From Promethearchaeota archaeon (GTDB lineage Archaea > Asgardarchaeota > Lokiarchaeia > Sigynarchaeales > SOKP01): a stretch of DNA of 12,807 nucleotides. The notes beneath the pieces were generated by a model. The model searched no databases and had not been told where the DNA came from. It saw only the letters and a list, made by a program, of their open reading frames with translations. Location of the stretch: contig JAHLWJ010000118.1 in assembly GCA_019057975.1 (NCBI GenBank), positions 1-12,807 of the forward strand, in the 5' to 3' direction. The position numbers were made by a program, and so were the translations under genes. Each line of letters starts with the position of its first letter. The first letter of the stretch is position 1. Of the stretch, positions 1 through 6,203 are shown one piece after another.

Positions 1-198
1 GGATATCCAGATTGGGCATTAGAAATCTCAAAAGAACGCTTAGAAGAAGCCAAAGAAACGGGGGCCACAGTTCTTACTTCGATGTGCCCTTTTTGCAAAA
101 CTAACCTAGCTGATGCAAATAAGGAATTTAATATGGGTTTTGAGATAATAGATCTAATCGAATTAATAGATCAATTAGAAATAGAAGTAAATGAATAA
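1..198 (+). CDS. CCG-domain iron-sulfur oxidoreductase subunit (C-terminal fragment)
   Basis: The frame is open from the first base of the window and ends at TAA 196-198, giving the last 65 residues of a protein whose start lies outside. It contains CPFC at fragment residues 29-32, after a helix rich in E/K and the phrase ETGATVLTSM, and ends with an acidic helix. This matches the end of a CCG (cysteine-rich) domain as found in HdrB, HdrD, GlpC and LutA-type proteins, where the final CxxC helps bind a noncubane [4Fe-4S] cluster or a quinone/disulfide site. The next gene (213-1223, opposite strand) carries a complete CCG domain, so the two are convergent members of one superfamily. The specific partner and substrate cannot be told from this fragment. 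Confidence 0.75.
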   Translation, partial: GYPDWALEISKERLEEAKETGATVLTSMCPFCKTNLADANKEFNMGFEIIDLIELIDQLEIEVNE

Positions 199-204
199 AA
201 AAAA
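197..204 (-). terminator. T-run terminator for the minus-strand Fe-S gene
   Basis: An A8 run on the plus strand reads as T8 on the minus strand, just past the stop of the 213-1223 gene. Archaeal RNA polymerase terminates at such T-runs without a hairpin. The run overlaps the stop codon of the convergent plus-strand gene, so the ends are very tightly packed. Confidence 0.45.
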
Positions 205-212
205 GTATAGAA

Positions 213-1223
213 TTAATTAATTTCTTCTCCTAAAGCCATTTTTGCTAAATCACTTAGTAAATACGGTTTTAACCCTTTTCTTTCTACTTTAGATGCCATA
301 GTTTGTTTACACATTGAGCAAACAAATACACAAGCTTCAGCACCATTATCAATCATATCTTTGACATTTTTATTTTGAGTTGGTCTTACTAAATCGCTTT
401 TACCTAGTGATGCAAATGGAGCCGCACAACATAAAGCATTTTCTCTATCATATGTTCTTTTAACTCGTTCCACACCTATTAGTTCACAAATATCATCAAC
501 ATATTTTTCAATTTCAGGTAAAAATCTATTGGAGCAACTCCGTTGATAAGCTATTTTCATATTAAGTTTATTTATTTCTGATTCGTGATCCTTTAGATAT
601 CCATATATGTATTCAAAGAGATGAATTGGTTTGAATGGTACATCAATATTATTTCTTTCACAATATGAAGTCCATAATCCATAACATTCATCATGCCAAC
701 AGATAAATTCTTTAATTCCATGTTTTTGAATATTCTCAATTATTATGGGGATTCTTTCCTTTATTAAAGAATCCTTAGCCATATGATGAAACATCAAATT
801 GCAAAAAAAATCTGTTCCACTTATATATTGCATGTTTTCGAGCATCTGGCCTTTCATCTCTTCGGCATTCATCCTTGAAAAAGTACATTTATTAAGAACC
901 GGCTTATTAGGATCTATTTCCTTTACTCTTACTTCATCGTGGGGAGCAAATTGGCTTATTGCTCCTTTTAGCATATTAGGATCAAAATTGAATGAATTGT
1001 ACTTCTCTTGTAATTCTGTTATTAAATCAAATGGATGTGAATTATATGGACAATATTCATCACAAGCAAAACAAGTAACACATTCTTTTAAAATGAAGGA
1101 ATCCTCACCCTTAATCATTTTATCCTTTTCTATTCTTGCTGTTTCTTTATCGATATCTATCCATTGACAGCGGGTTAAACAGTCAATATTTTCACACTTA
1201 GAACAATTAGATTCATCAAACAT
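213..1223 (-). CDS. (4Fe-4S) ferredoxin/CCG-domain oxidoreductase, HdrD/GlpC-like
   Basis: This is a 336-residue cytosolic redox protein. Two N-terminal 4Fe-4S motifs are visible: C7-x2-C10-x4-C15-x3-C19 and C48-x2-C51-x2-C54-x3-C58-P. The second is a classical ferredoxin motif; the first has non-standard spacing. The C-terminal half has a full CCG motif, C230-x34-C265-C266-x35-C302-x2-C305. An earlier CWHDEC (C175, C180) may be the remains of a first CCG domain that lacks its CC pair. Family members pass electrons between a ferredoxin-like or flavin partner and a disulfide or quinone, as in heterodisulfide reductase HdrD or GlpC. The actual substrate is not visible. It converges with another CCG gene 14 bp away, which suggests linked redox functions, though they are not in one operon. 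No clear Shine-Dalgarno site precedes the ATG. Confidence 0.85.
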   Translation of the reverse strand: MFDESNCSKCENIDCLTRCQWIDIDKETARIEKDKMIKGEDSFILKECVTCFACDEYCPYNSHPFDLITELQEKYNSFNFDPNMLKGAISQFAPHDEVRVKEIDPNKPVLNKCTFSRMNAEEMKGQMLENMQYISGTDFFCNLMFHHMAKDSLIKERIPIIIENIQKHGIKEFICWHDECYGLWTSYCERNNIDVPFKPIHLFEYIYGYLKDHESEINKLNMKIAYQRSCSNRFLPEIEKYVDDICELIGVERVKRTYDRENALCCAAPFASLGKSDLVRPTQNKNVKDMIDNGAEACVFVCSMCKQTMASKVERKGLKPYLLSDLAKMALGEEIN

Positions 1224-1357
1224 ATTTTTATCAGTTTTGAGTTTTTTAGAATTTTATTATCTAAGATTCAAATATTCAGAAAATATTTTTAATTTTATTA
1301 AAAAATGTCTAATAAACCTATAAAAAATTAATTTAGAATAAAAATTTAGCTTTTAAA

Positions 1358-1567
1358 GAATTATAAATTCTCATATATAATTTAACCTTAATCCATAATT
1401 TTTACATTCTTTATTTCATTTATCGATTTAGACTCTATATACGATTTTTATAAGGTAGATTTTAATTCCTGAACTAGATCAAATTTACGAAGTTCATAAG
1501 AATTTATATGTAGGAGCCTATTGGCCAAGATTAAATTTTAAAATGTTTAAAGAAATTGGTATTACCA
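1358..1567 (+). repeat. Direct repeat, copy A: 5' region of a phosphatase gene
   Basis: About 205 bp here are almost identical to 4916-5126, offset 3559 bp in the same orientation. I see one substitution (A1515 versus G5074) and one single-base indel near 1368 up to about 1562; after that the copies fall to roughly 79% identity. The repeat covers a promoter-like stretch (1432-1453), the first ~28 codons of the phosphatase reading frame upstream of its first ATG, and about 20 bases past that ATG. No terminal inverted repeats or target-site duplications are evident, so it does not look like a transposon end. Confidence 0.9.
1432..1453 (+). promoter_or_regulatory. TATA-like promoter region of DSP copy A
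   Basis: CTCTATATA and TTTTTATAA lie in tandem just before the phosphatase reading frame opens. Archaeal TATA boxes sit about 25 bp before the transcription start, which predicts a start near 1462-1475. The identical sequence occurs before copy B at 4991-5012. Assignment is by eye only. Confidence 0.4.
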
Positions 1568-1922
1568 CAATTGTAAATTTAATGGAGGAAAGTCTTTATA
1601 ATCACAGATATTTAGGCTTTTCTTATTTACATAAAGGTTTTCCTGACGATTCATATTCACCACACGATTATCTGGAAGAAGTCTTGACTTTTATTGACTT
1701 GCATCTAAAGAATGAAGGAAAAGTTTTAGTACACTGTTCTATGGGATTTCTAGGAGCTCAGGGATAATAGTTGCCTGGTTATTAAAAGAAAATCCAAGTT
1801 GGAGTTGGAGGGACGCAATTTCTTATATTGGAAAATCTAAATTCATAGCACCAGCAGTGGAAATTAGAGAATCTATTCTTGATTATCTTGAGAAGAATGA
1901 AAAACGTAAAAGAGAATATTAA
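1465..1922 (+). pseudogene. Dual-specificity phosphatase, copy A, disrupted by a 1-base deletion
   Basis: This is homologous to the intact gene at 5024-5482. The first ATG is at 1543, but the frame is open from 1459 and those codons (for example YVGAYW, typical of DSP N-termini) belong to the domain, so the family start lies upstream. At 1746/1747, inside the catalytic loop, one base is missing relative to copy B. Reading HCSMG then shifts and stops at 1765-1767. Restoring one base gives HCSMGxSRSSG, the DSP/PTP signature, followed by an open frame to TAA 1920-1922. No other lesion is present, so the break is recent or is a sequence error. As written, the product would lack the catalytic arginine and be inactive. 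Confidence 0.85.
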
Positions 1923-1935
1923 ATTTTGAAAATAT

Positions 1936-1946
1936 AAGATATTTTT
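1936..1946 (+). terminator. T-run after DSP copy A
   Basis: GATATTTTTTTT lies about 15 bp after the ancestral stop of DSP copy A and before the next gene. It is consistent with an archaeal T-run terminator; no strong hairpin is seen. Confidence 0.35.
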
Positions 1947-2044
1947 TTTAAAAAGTTATTCTCAAAGTGTACCTAAGATCAATAGTATTAAATACTTTTT
2001 TGTCAGAGTAATACTTAATCTAATATATCTCAAATGAAAATAAA

Positions 2045-4474
2045 ATGAAATTAAAAAGAATTTTAAATAAGAAAGAAATTTTGATTATTCTTTTACCATT
2101 TTTCTTGATTCTTAATATTGAAATATTTTTTGGTGATCTTAACATAGCTAATCAGTGCTTTGAAGATAACAAAGAAGTTTTAAAAGAACCACATATGTCC
2201 AAGGTGCTAGACGAAACGTATTTCTCTTCCTATTTAAATTATACTTTAAATATGTCGGAATACGAGCAATCCAGAGATATGGAGACTTATGATTTAACTG
2301 GAAATGGGAGAAATGAATTAGTAGTTATATCAGCAATCTGGAACTCCAGTGAAAATATCAAAGGTTTAGTTCAAGTCTTTGGTTTCAATTATTTTTACCA
2401 GATGAGTCTTTTAGATTCTCTTATGCTGATAAATGCTTCAAATGATGTCCAGCTATATGAAATTAACGTATTTGACATTGATGAAGAAGGAATCCCTGAA
2501 ATTATTGTTACAGGTGCAATTGCAAATCAAGGATGGGCTTTTCTTAAAGTCTATAATTTTTCAGATGGAATTCTTAATCTGGAATTTGAAAAATGGTGGT
2601 ATTCAGAATATGCATCACGGTATAATATCAATACGAATGATGTACTGTTCGCTGATTTTGATAATGATTCTAAAAAAGAGGTTCTAACAGTAACAAATAT
2701 CCCTTATGATTGGGATAATCATCAAAATACATTTTGGTTCTGGAATGTAGGCACAAATGATTTGATCCTTGAAAATAAGTTCAATTTCCTTACGAATTAT
2801 ATAGAATTGGATTATAGGTTTGATGATCATCTAAAAGCTACGAATATTGATAGTGATGATTACATTGAAATTTTATTATTTGCTGCCCATAACAAAGAAA
2901 TGAACCCACAAGATGATTCTACCGTTTTATTGGCACTAAATTATAACGGTACGGATTTGATGGAAAAAGCAAGGCTAGAATTGCGCTATAGTGATTATGG
3001 TCCAAGTGATCTTGGTCTTAATGTAGGAGATTTTGATGCAGACGGTGAACTAGAAATTTTAACTAAGTTTGAATATAGAGAATGGCATGTAACCTTGATA
3101 CATCATGCTCACTACAATATGATAAATTTTTCAGGGAGTCAATTTAATCTTGAATTTGGAGCTACTTATTGGTATGGAGGACCGGTTGAAAGAAATCAAT
3201 ATCCCGGTGATTGGCTTTCTAATAATTTCGACAAAGATGAAAAAAAAGAATTTATATCGACTGACTATTGTTCTGATAATAACACTGCTTTCGTACGCAT
3301 TTGGAATTATACAGGAGGACTTTTAGAAAATACCGAAACAAAACAAATCATAACTGATTGCACAGCTCAACCTCCTTTTATTCGTCTTTTAGGTAATAAA
3401 AAACCTCTTGTAGTGTGTTATTCAAAACAAGATGTAACGGGATATAAATTGTCTATTAATCTCTATAATATGTATCCTGATCCTTGTCCAGATATAATAA
3501 TAAACTTCCCAAAAGATAACCAAATATTTGGATCAACTTCACCTGTCTTCGATATCTCTATACTCGATCTGGATTTAAATACAAGTTGGTATACATTAGA
3601 TAATGGACTGACCAATAAAACTTTCACAACGAATGGTTCCATAGATCAAGATTTATGGGATACTCTCGACAGCGGAATTTATACATTAATTTTCTATGCT
3701 AACGATTCCTCTGGTAATATTGGTTATAATAATGTAACTATTGAAAAAGATATTACAAATCCAATGATTCATATTAATTCCCCCTCAAATAATTTTATTT
3801 TTGGTGAAATAGCTCCTGTTTATGATATATCCATTGATGAAACACACTTGAATAAAACATGGTATACGATAGATGGAGGTATAACTAATACTACAATAAC
3901 AGATTTAACAGGAAAAATAAACCAAAGCTTATGGAGTGTGTTACCTAATGGTTATGTAACAATCAGATTTTACACAAGTGATATCGTGGGTAATGTCGGG
4001 TTTAGTCAAGTAATTGTCATCAAAGATGCCCCTGAAAAGCTATTATTTATAGAAATAATTGACCTTTCTTTTACGGAAATTGAGTTTAGAATCGATTTAT
4101 CAATCCAAAATGAAAATGGTCAGAGGATTGACTTTGTAACAATACAAGTATGGTGGAATGGAATTAACGTTTCAGGAAATGTACAGAATCTTGGAAGTGG
4201 ATTGTATTTTATATCTTTAGATCCTATAACTATTACACCTAGCGAAGATCCAATTTTATTAAACATGACTATATCAGCTGAAGGATATCAAGATAGATAT
4301 TATGAATTATACCTATCAGTAGATCCTGATACGTTAAAAAAAGTAGAACCAACTGAAGAGTATTCCTTCGCCATATTTGTTATTATAATCGCATCAATTT
4401 CAGGGGGAATTGTAATAAGTGGAATAGGAATAGTATTGTATCGTAAAAAGAAACGAGTAAAAGAAGTATTATAG
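2045..4474 (+). CDS. Secreted, membrane-anchored FG-GAP/VCBS-like beta-propeller protein with Ig-like repeats
   Basis: This 809-residue protein is predicted to sit on the cell surface. Residues 1-30 form a signal peptide or signal anchor (lysine-rich start, then a hydrophobic stretch). Six Asp-rich, FG-GAP/EF-hand-like loops recur every ~61 residues, near 83, 144, 204, 267, 329 and 394, as in DIDEEGIPE, DFDNDSKKE and DFDADGELE. This regular spacing suggests a Ca2+-stabilised beta-propeller as in integrin-alpha or VCBS proteins. Two tandem Ig-like domains follow (about 484-570 and 575-661, period 91 residues, each with INxPxxNxIFG and SWYT/TWYT). A further beta-rich domain (about 665-765), a transmembrane helix (about 775-798) and a basic cytoplasmic tail KKKRVK complete it. 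Many N-x-S/T sequons would fit archaeal N-glycosylation. A role in adhesion or surface-layer structure is inference. The gene lies between the two DSP repeat copies. Confidence 0.85.
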   Translation: MKLKRILNKKEILIILLPFFLILNIEIFFGDLNIANQCFEDNKEVLKEPHMSKVLDETYFSSYLNYTLNMSEYEQSRDMETYDLTGNGRNELVVISAIWNSSENIKGLVQVFGFNYFYQMSLLDSLMLINASNDVQLYEINVFDIDEEGIPEIIVTGAIANQGWAFLKVYNFSDGILNLEFEKWWYSEYASRYNINTNDVLFADFDNDSKKEVLTVTNIPYDWDNHQNTFWFWNVGTNDLILENKFNFLTNYIELDYRFDDHLKATNIDSDDYIEILLFAAHNKEMNPQDDSTVLLALNYNGTDLMEKARLELRYSDYGPSDLGLNVGDFDADGELEILTKFEYREWHVTLIHHAHYNMINFSGSQFNLEFGATYWYGGPVERNQYPGDWLSNNFDKDEKKEFISTDYCSDNNTAFVRIWNYTGGLLENTETKQIITDCTAQPPFIRLLGNKKPLVVCYSKQDVTGYKLSINLYNMYPDPCPDIIINFPKDNQIFGSTSPVFDISILDLDLNTSWYTLDNGLTNKTFTTNGSIDQDLWDTLDSGIYTLIFYANDSSGNIGYNNVTIEKDITNPMIHINSPSNNFIFGEIAPVYDISIDETHLNKTWYTIDGGITNTTITDLTGKINQSLWSVLPNGYVTIRFYTSDIVGNVGFSQVIVIKDAPEKLLFIEIIDLSFTEIEFRIDLSIQNENGQRIDFVTIQVWWNGINVSGNVQNLGSGLYFISLDPITITPSEDPILLNMTISAEGYQDRYYELYLSVDPDTLKKVEPTEEYSFAIFVIIIASISGGIVISGIGIVLYRKKKRVKEVL

Positions 4475-4485
4475 TTCAAATAAAT

Positions 4486-4503
4486 ATCTTTTTTATTTCT
4501 TCT
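4486..4503 (+). terminator. T-rich terminator after the surface-protein gene
   Basis: ATCTTTTTTATTTCTTCT begins about 12 bp past the stop at 4472-4474. It matches the pyrimidine/T-run type of archaeal terminator. Confidence 0.4.
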
Positions 4504-4513
4504 ATTCATTAAA

Positions 4514-4590
4514 AATGCAATTTTTTTGTAGAAAAATCTACATTTTTAGCATCAGTAGTGCAATTTAGAGAGTATATCCTTGATTATAGA
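4514..4590 (+). pseudogene. Remnant of a third DSP gene (C-terminal tail only)
   Basis: Frame 4528-4587 reads VEKSTF...REYILDY, which aligns without gaps to VNKSKF...RESILDY at the end of the intact DSP: 12 of 20 residues and about 44 of 60 bases are identical by my count. Similarity probably extends back to 4514 with a one-base shift in the T-run 4521-4527. Nothing of the catalytic domain remains. Immediately after LDY the same frame continues as the tail of an acyl-CoA dehydrogenase, so this is a recombination junction between two unrelated broken genes. The chance that the match is fortuitous is modest, given the intact paralogue ~500 bp downstream. Confidence 0.7.
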
Positions 4591-4914
4591 CCTATAAGTG
4601 AGTTTGAAGGAATTAGTTTTAAAATTGCAGAAATGGTGACAAATTACGAGGTGGGGAAAGCATTAGTGCAAAAAGCATTATAAAAAATGCGTGATAGAAC
4701 CTTAGCTGTGATGGCTAAACTTTTTGCTTGTACCAACAGTTTTAAGATTTGTGATGATGCATTACAGATCCTGGGTGGAATTGGTTACACCAATAAATAT
4801 CCTGTTGAGAGATGTCTCCGAGATATCAGATTGTCTCGAATAGGAGGAGGCACAGACGAAATCATGAAATAGTTTATTCAAAAAGGCGTCTATAAACAGC
4901 TCAAGGAGAAGTAA
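4588..4914 (+). pseudogene. Acyl-CoA dehydrogenase, decayed C-terminal fragment
   Basis: One frame gives RPISEFEGISFKIAEM, then an in-frame TAA (4681-4683), then LAVMAKLFAC, DDALQILGGIGYTNKYPVER and RIGGGTDEIMK, a TAG (4870-4872), and QLKEK with TAA at 4912-4914. These are the hallmark C-terminal blocks of acyl-CoA dehydrogenases, the flavoenzymes that oxidise acyl-CoA in beta-oxidation. The YTxxYPVER and RIGGGTxEI blocks are especially diagnostic. The N-terminal and middle domains, with the catalytic base region and most FAD contacts, are absent, and two internal stops interrupt the rest, so it cannot make an enzyme. The ATG at 4687 could at most start a 61-residue peptide. The fragment begins exactly where the DSP remnant ends and is followed within a few bases by repeat copy B. 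Confidence 0.9.
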
Positions 4915-4915
4915 G

Positions 4916-5126
4916 GAATTATAAATTTCTCATATATAATTTAACCTTAATCCATAATTTTTACATTCTTTATTTCATTTATCGATTTAGACTCTATATA
5001 CGATTTTTATAAGGTAGATTTTAATTCCTGAACTAGATCAAATTTACGAAGTTCATAAGAATTTATATGTAGGGGCCTATTGGCCAAGATTAAATTTTAA
5101 AATGTTTAAAGAAATTGGTATAACTG
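4916..5126 (+). repeat. Direct repeat, copy B: 5' region of the intact phosphatase gene
   Basis: This is the partner of 1358-1567, with near-perfect identity until about 20 bases after the ATG at 5102. It starts immediately after the acyl-CoA dehydrogenase remnant (stop 4912-4914), so the left edge of the duplication is sharply defined. Recombination between the two direct copies could delete or duplicate the intervening 3.56 kb. Confidence 0.9.
4991..5012 (+). promoter_or_regulatory. TATA-like promoter region of the intact DSP
   Basis: It has the same CTCTATATA and TTTTTATAA elements as copy A, placed directly ahead of the open phosphatase frame. The predicted transcription start, about 25 bp downstream, would fall at or just after the first codons of the frame, implying a very short or absent 5' leader if translation begins upstream of 5102. 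Confidence 0.4.
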
Positions 5127-5482
5127 CAATTGTAAATTTGATGGAAGAAAACCTTTATACTCCTACCCATTTAGGTTTTTCGTACTTACATAAAGGCTTT
5201 CCTGATGATACTTACCCACCGCATGAATATTTGGATGAAATTTTACGTTTTATTGAAATACATATAGAGAACAATGGAAAAGTTTTAGTACATTGTTCTA
5301 TGGGTGTTTCACGAAGTGGAGGTGTAGTTGTTGCATGGTTGTTAAAGAAGAATCCTAGTTGGAGTTGGAGGGATGCTTTTTCTTATGTCAATAAATCTAA
5401 ATTTATCGCTCCAGCAGTAGAAATAAGAGAATCTATCCTTGATTACCTTGAAACAGTTGAAGAATTTAGAAGAGATTATTGA
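5024..5482 (+). CDS. Dual-specificity protein phosphatase (DSP/PTP superfamily), intact copy
   Basis: A small cytosolic cysteine phosphatase expected to hydrolyse phosphotyrosine, phosphoserine or phosphothreonine, or a small phosphorylated ligand. The signature HCSMGVSRSGG is intact: catalytic Cys is residue 65 and phosphate-binding Arg residue 71 counted from ATG 5102. Asp35/Asp36 (FPDDTYPP) are candidate general acids. From ATG 5102 the product has 126 residues, short for a DSP (usually ~140-160). The same frame is open back to 5018 and encodes a typical first strand (LYVGAYW), giving ~152 residues. No ATG, GTG or TTG exists in that extension, so I list it from ATT 5024, which lies 9 bp after AAGGT; this start is tentative and 5102 is the conventional alternative. 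A broken paralogue lies at 1465-1922 and a remnant at 4514. Confidence 0.85.
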   Translation: MPELDQIYEVHKNLYVGAYWPRLNFKMFKEIGITAIVNLMEENLYTPTHLGFSYLHKGFPDDTYPPHEYLDEILRFIEIHIENNGKVLVHCSMGVSRSGGVVVAWLLKKNPSWSWRDAFSYVNKSKFIAPAVEIRESILDYLETVEEFRRDY

Positions 5483-5542
5483 ATATTGTAACTTTTTAAT
5501 AAAATTCTTTTAAATGGCTTATTTGTTTCCTTTTCATTTACT

Positions 5543-5554
5543 AAAATATATAAA
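5543..5554 (+). promoter_or_regulatory. TATA box for the zinc-ribbon gene
   Basis: AAAATATATAAA lies 64-75 bp before the TTG start at 5618. A transcription start near 5578 would leave a leader of about 40 bases that contains the strong GGAGGAG ribosome-binding site. Confidence 0.5.
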
Positions 5555-5602
5555 ACAAGACTTAGATTAATTAATAAAAAATAACTTCATTATAAAAAAA
5601 TT

Positions 5603-5609
5603 GGAGGAG
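5603..5609 (+). promoter_or_regulatory. Shine-Dalgarno site fixing a TTG start
   Basis: GGAGGAG lies 8 bases before TTG 5618-5620. No ATG is better placed, so this site decides the non-ATG start of the zinc-ribbon gene and shows that leadered, SD-led initiation is used in this genome. Confidence 0.7.
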
Positions 5610-5617
5610 AATTATTT

Positions 5618-5977
5618 TTGTCTGAATATGAACAAAAAGTATTGAAATTACTCGAAGAAATAAATGGAAAACTTGATTCACTTTTAAAAGGAGGAAATGC
5701 TGCATCAACTCCAAGTCCAGCTATATCCTCATCAGCACCTACCCCTGCTGCAACTTCCGAAATAAGCGGTCCCAAACCTTCTGAGCTTGTTGAAAAACAA
5801 AAAGAGGAAGAAATGCTACAAGAAAAACCCACTGTAGAAGGTAGGAGAGTCTGTCCCGAGTGTTCCGGAACCGCGTTTAACACTGTAGAAGATAAATCTC
5901 AAGTGTTACATCAAATGGGGGGAGTTAAAATCTATGCTAAGAAGTATGTATGCAGAAGTTGTGGGTATGAGATGTAA
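5618..5977 (+). CDS. Small coiled-coil/zinc-ribbon protein
   Basis: A 119-residue protein starting at TTG behind a strong Shine-Dalgarno site. Residues 1-25 are a short amphipathic helix (LKLLEEINGKLDSLL), probably for oligomerisation or partner binding. Residues 28-55 are a Ser/Ala/Pro-rich flexible linker, followed by a charged helix (about 56-72). The C-terminus is a treble-cysteine-pair zinc ribbon with C79-x2-C82 and C112-x2-C115 in the frame GRRVCPEC...YAKKYVCRSCG. The same ribbon layout (GRR-CPEC, a KS-V segment, Y-KKY-C-x2-CG) ends the gelsolin-type protein at 9770-10822, so the two ribbons are likely homologous. Zinc ribbons bind nucleic acid or protein; which applies here is unknown. 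It appears monocistronic, with its own TATA box and a T-rich terminator. Confidence 0.8.
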   Translation: MSEYEQKVLKLLEEINGKLDSLLKGGNAASTPSPAISSSAPTPAATSEISGPKPSELVEKQKEEEMLQEKPTVEGRRVCPECSGTAFNTVEDKSQVLHQMGGVKIYAKKYVCRSCGYEM

Positions 5978-5982
5978 TAATC

Positions 5983-6004
5983 CTTTTTTATTCCCTTTTT
6001 TTCT
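5983..6004 (+). terminator. T-run terminator after the zinc-ribbon gene
   Basis: CCTTTTTTATTCCCTTTTTTTC starts a few bases after the stop codon. Two T-runs separated by ATTCCC fit archaeal intrinsic termination. Confidence 0.55.
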
Positions 6005-6105
6005 TATGAAACCTTTTCATAGTCGATTTTATTATAAAAGTCTTCATTATATGTCACTTCAGTTAGATTTTTATCTTGAATATACTTAACATCTTTAATA
6101 GAAAC
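6004..6105 (-). pseudogene. Possible minus-strand gene remnant (33 codons)
   Basis: In an otherwise empty gap (5978-6203), the minus strand is open for 33 codons between stops, ending in DYEKVS and TAA. The residue composition (YNEDFYNKIDYEK) looks protein-like rather than random AT-rich translation. There is no start codon of the right size or ribosome-binding site and I recognise no family, so it may be the tail of a lost gene or chance. Confidence 0.2.
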
Positions 6106-6127
6106 TTAGATAAGAGATAATGGTGTA

Positions 6128-6136
6128 CTTATAAAT
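6128..6136 (+). promoter_or_regulatory. TATA box for the radical SAM gene
   Basis: CTTATAAAT lies about 70 bp before ATG 6204, the same distance seen for the TATA-like elements of the genes at 5618 and 8053. The inferred leader is about 40-45 bases. Confidence 0.4.
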
Positions 6137-6203
6137 TCCTCATTGGAGAGTCAAAAAGTGGGTTCAGTACATAAGGAACTTTGTTCTTAACAACTTTACA
6201 AGT

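Noticed and set aside
1224..1357. Hidden gene or structured RNA in the gap before repeat copy A
   Set aside because: It holds only very AT-rich sequence with scattered short palindromes typical of promoters on both strands; no coding frame or convincing stem was found.
1543..1767. A separate 74-residue protein ending right after HCSMG
   Set aside because: The frame after 1767 continues the phosphatase perfectly once one base is restored, so this is the 5' part of a frameshifted gene rather than a distinct small protein.
1740..1767. Programmed ribosomal frameshift in DSP copy A
   Set aside because: There is no slippery heptamer or following strong stem, and the intact paralogue needs no shift at the same place.
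4687..4872. A small functional gene of 61 residues
   Set aside because: It is the middle of a decayed acyl-CoA dehydrogenase C-terminus whose frame continues on both sides of in-frame stops.
1358..5126. Transposon or LTR-type element bounded by the 200-bp direct repeats
   Set aside because: No transposase, integrase or reverse transcriptase lies between them, no terminal inverted repeats or target duplications are seen, and the repeats are 5' parts of paralogous genes.
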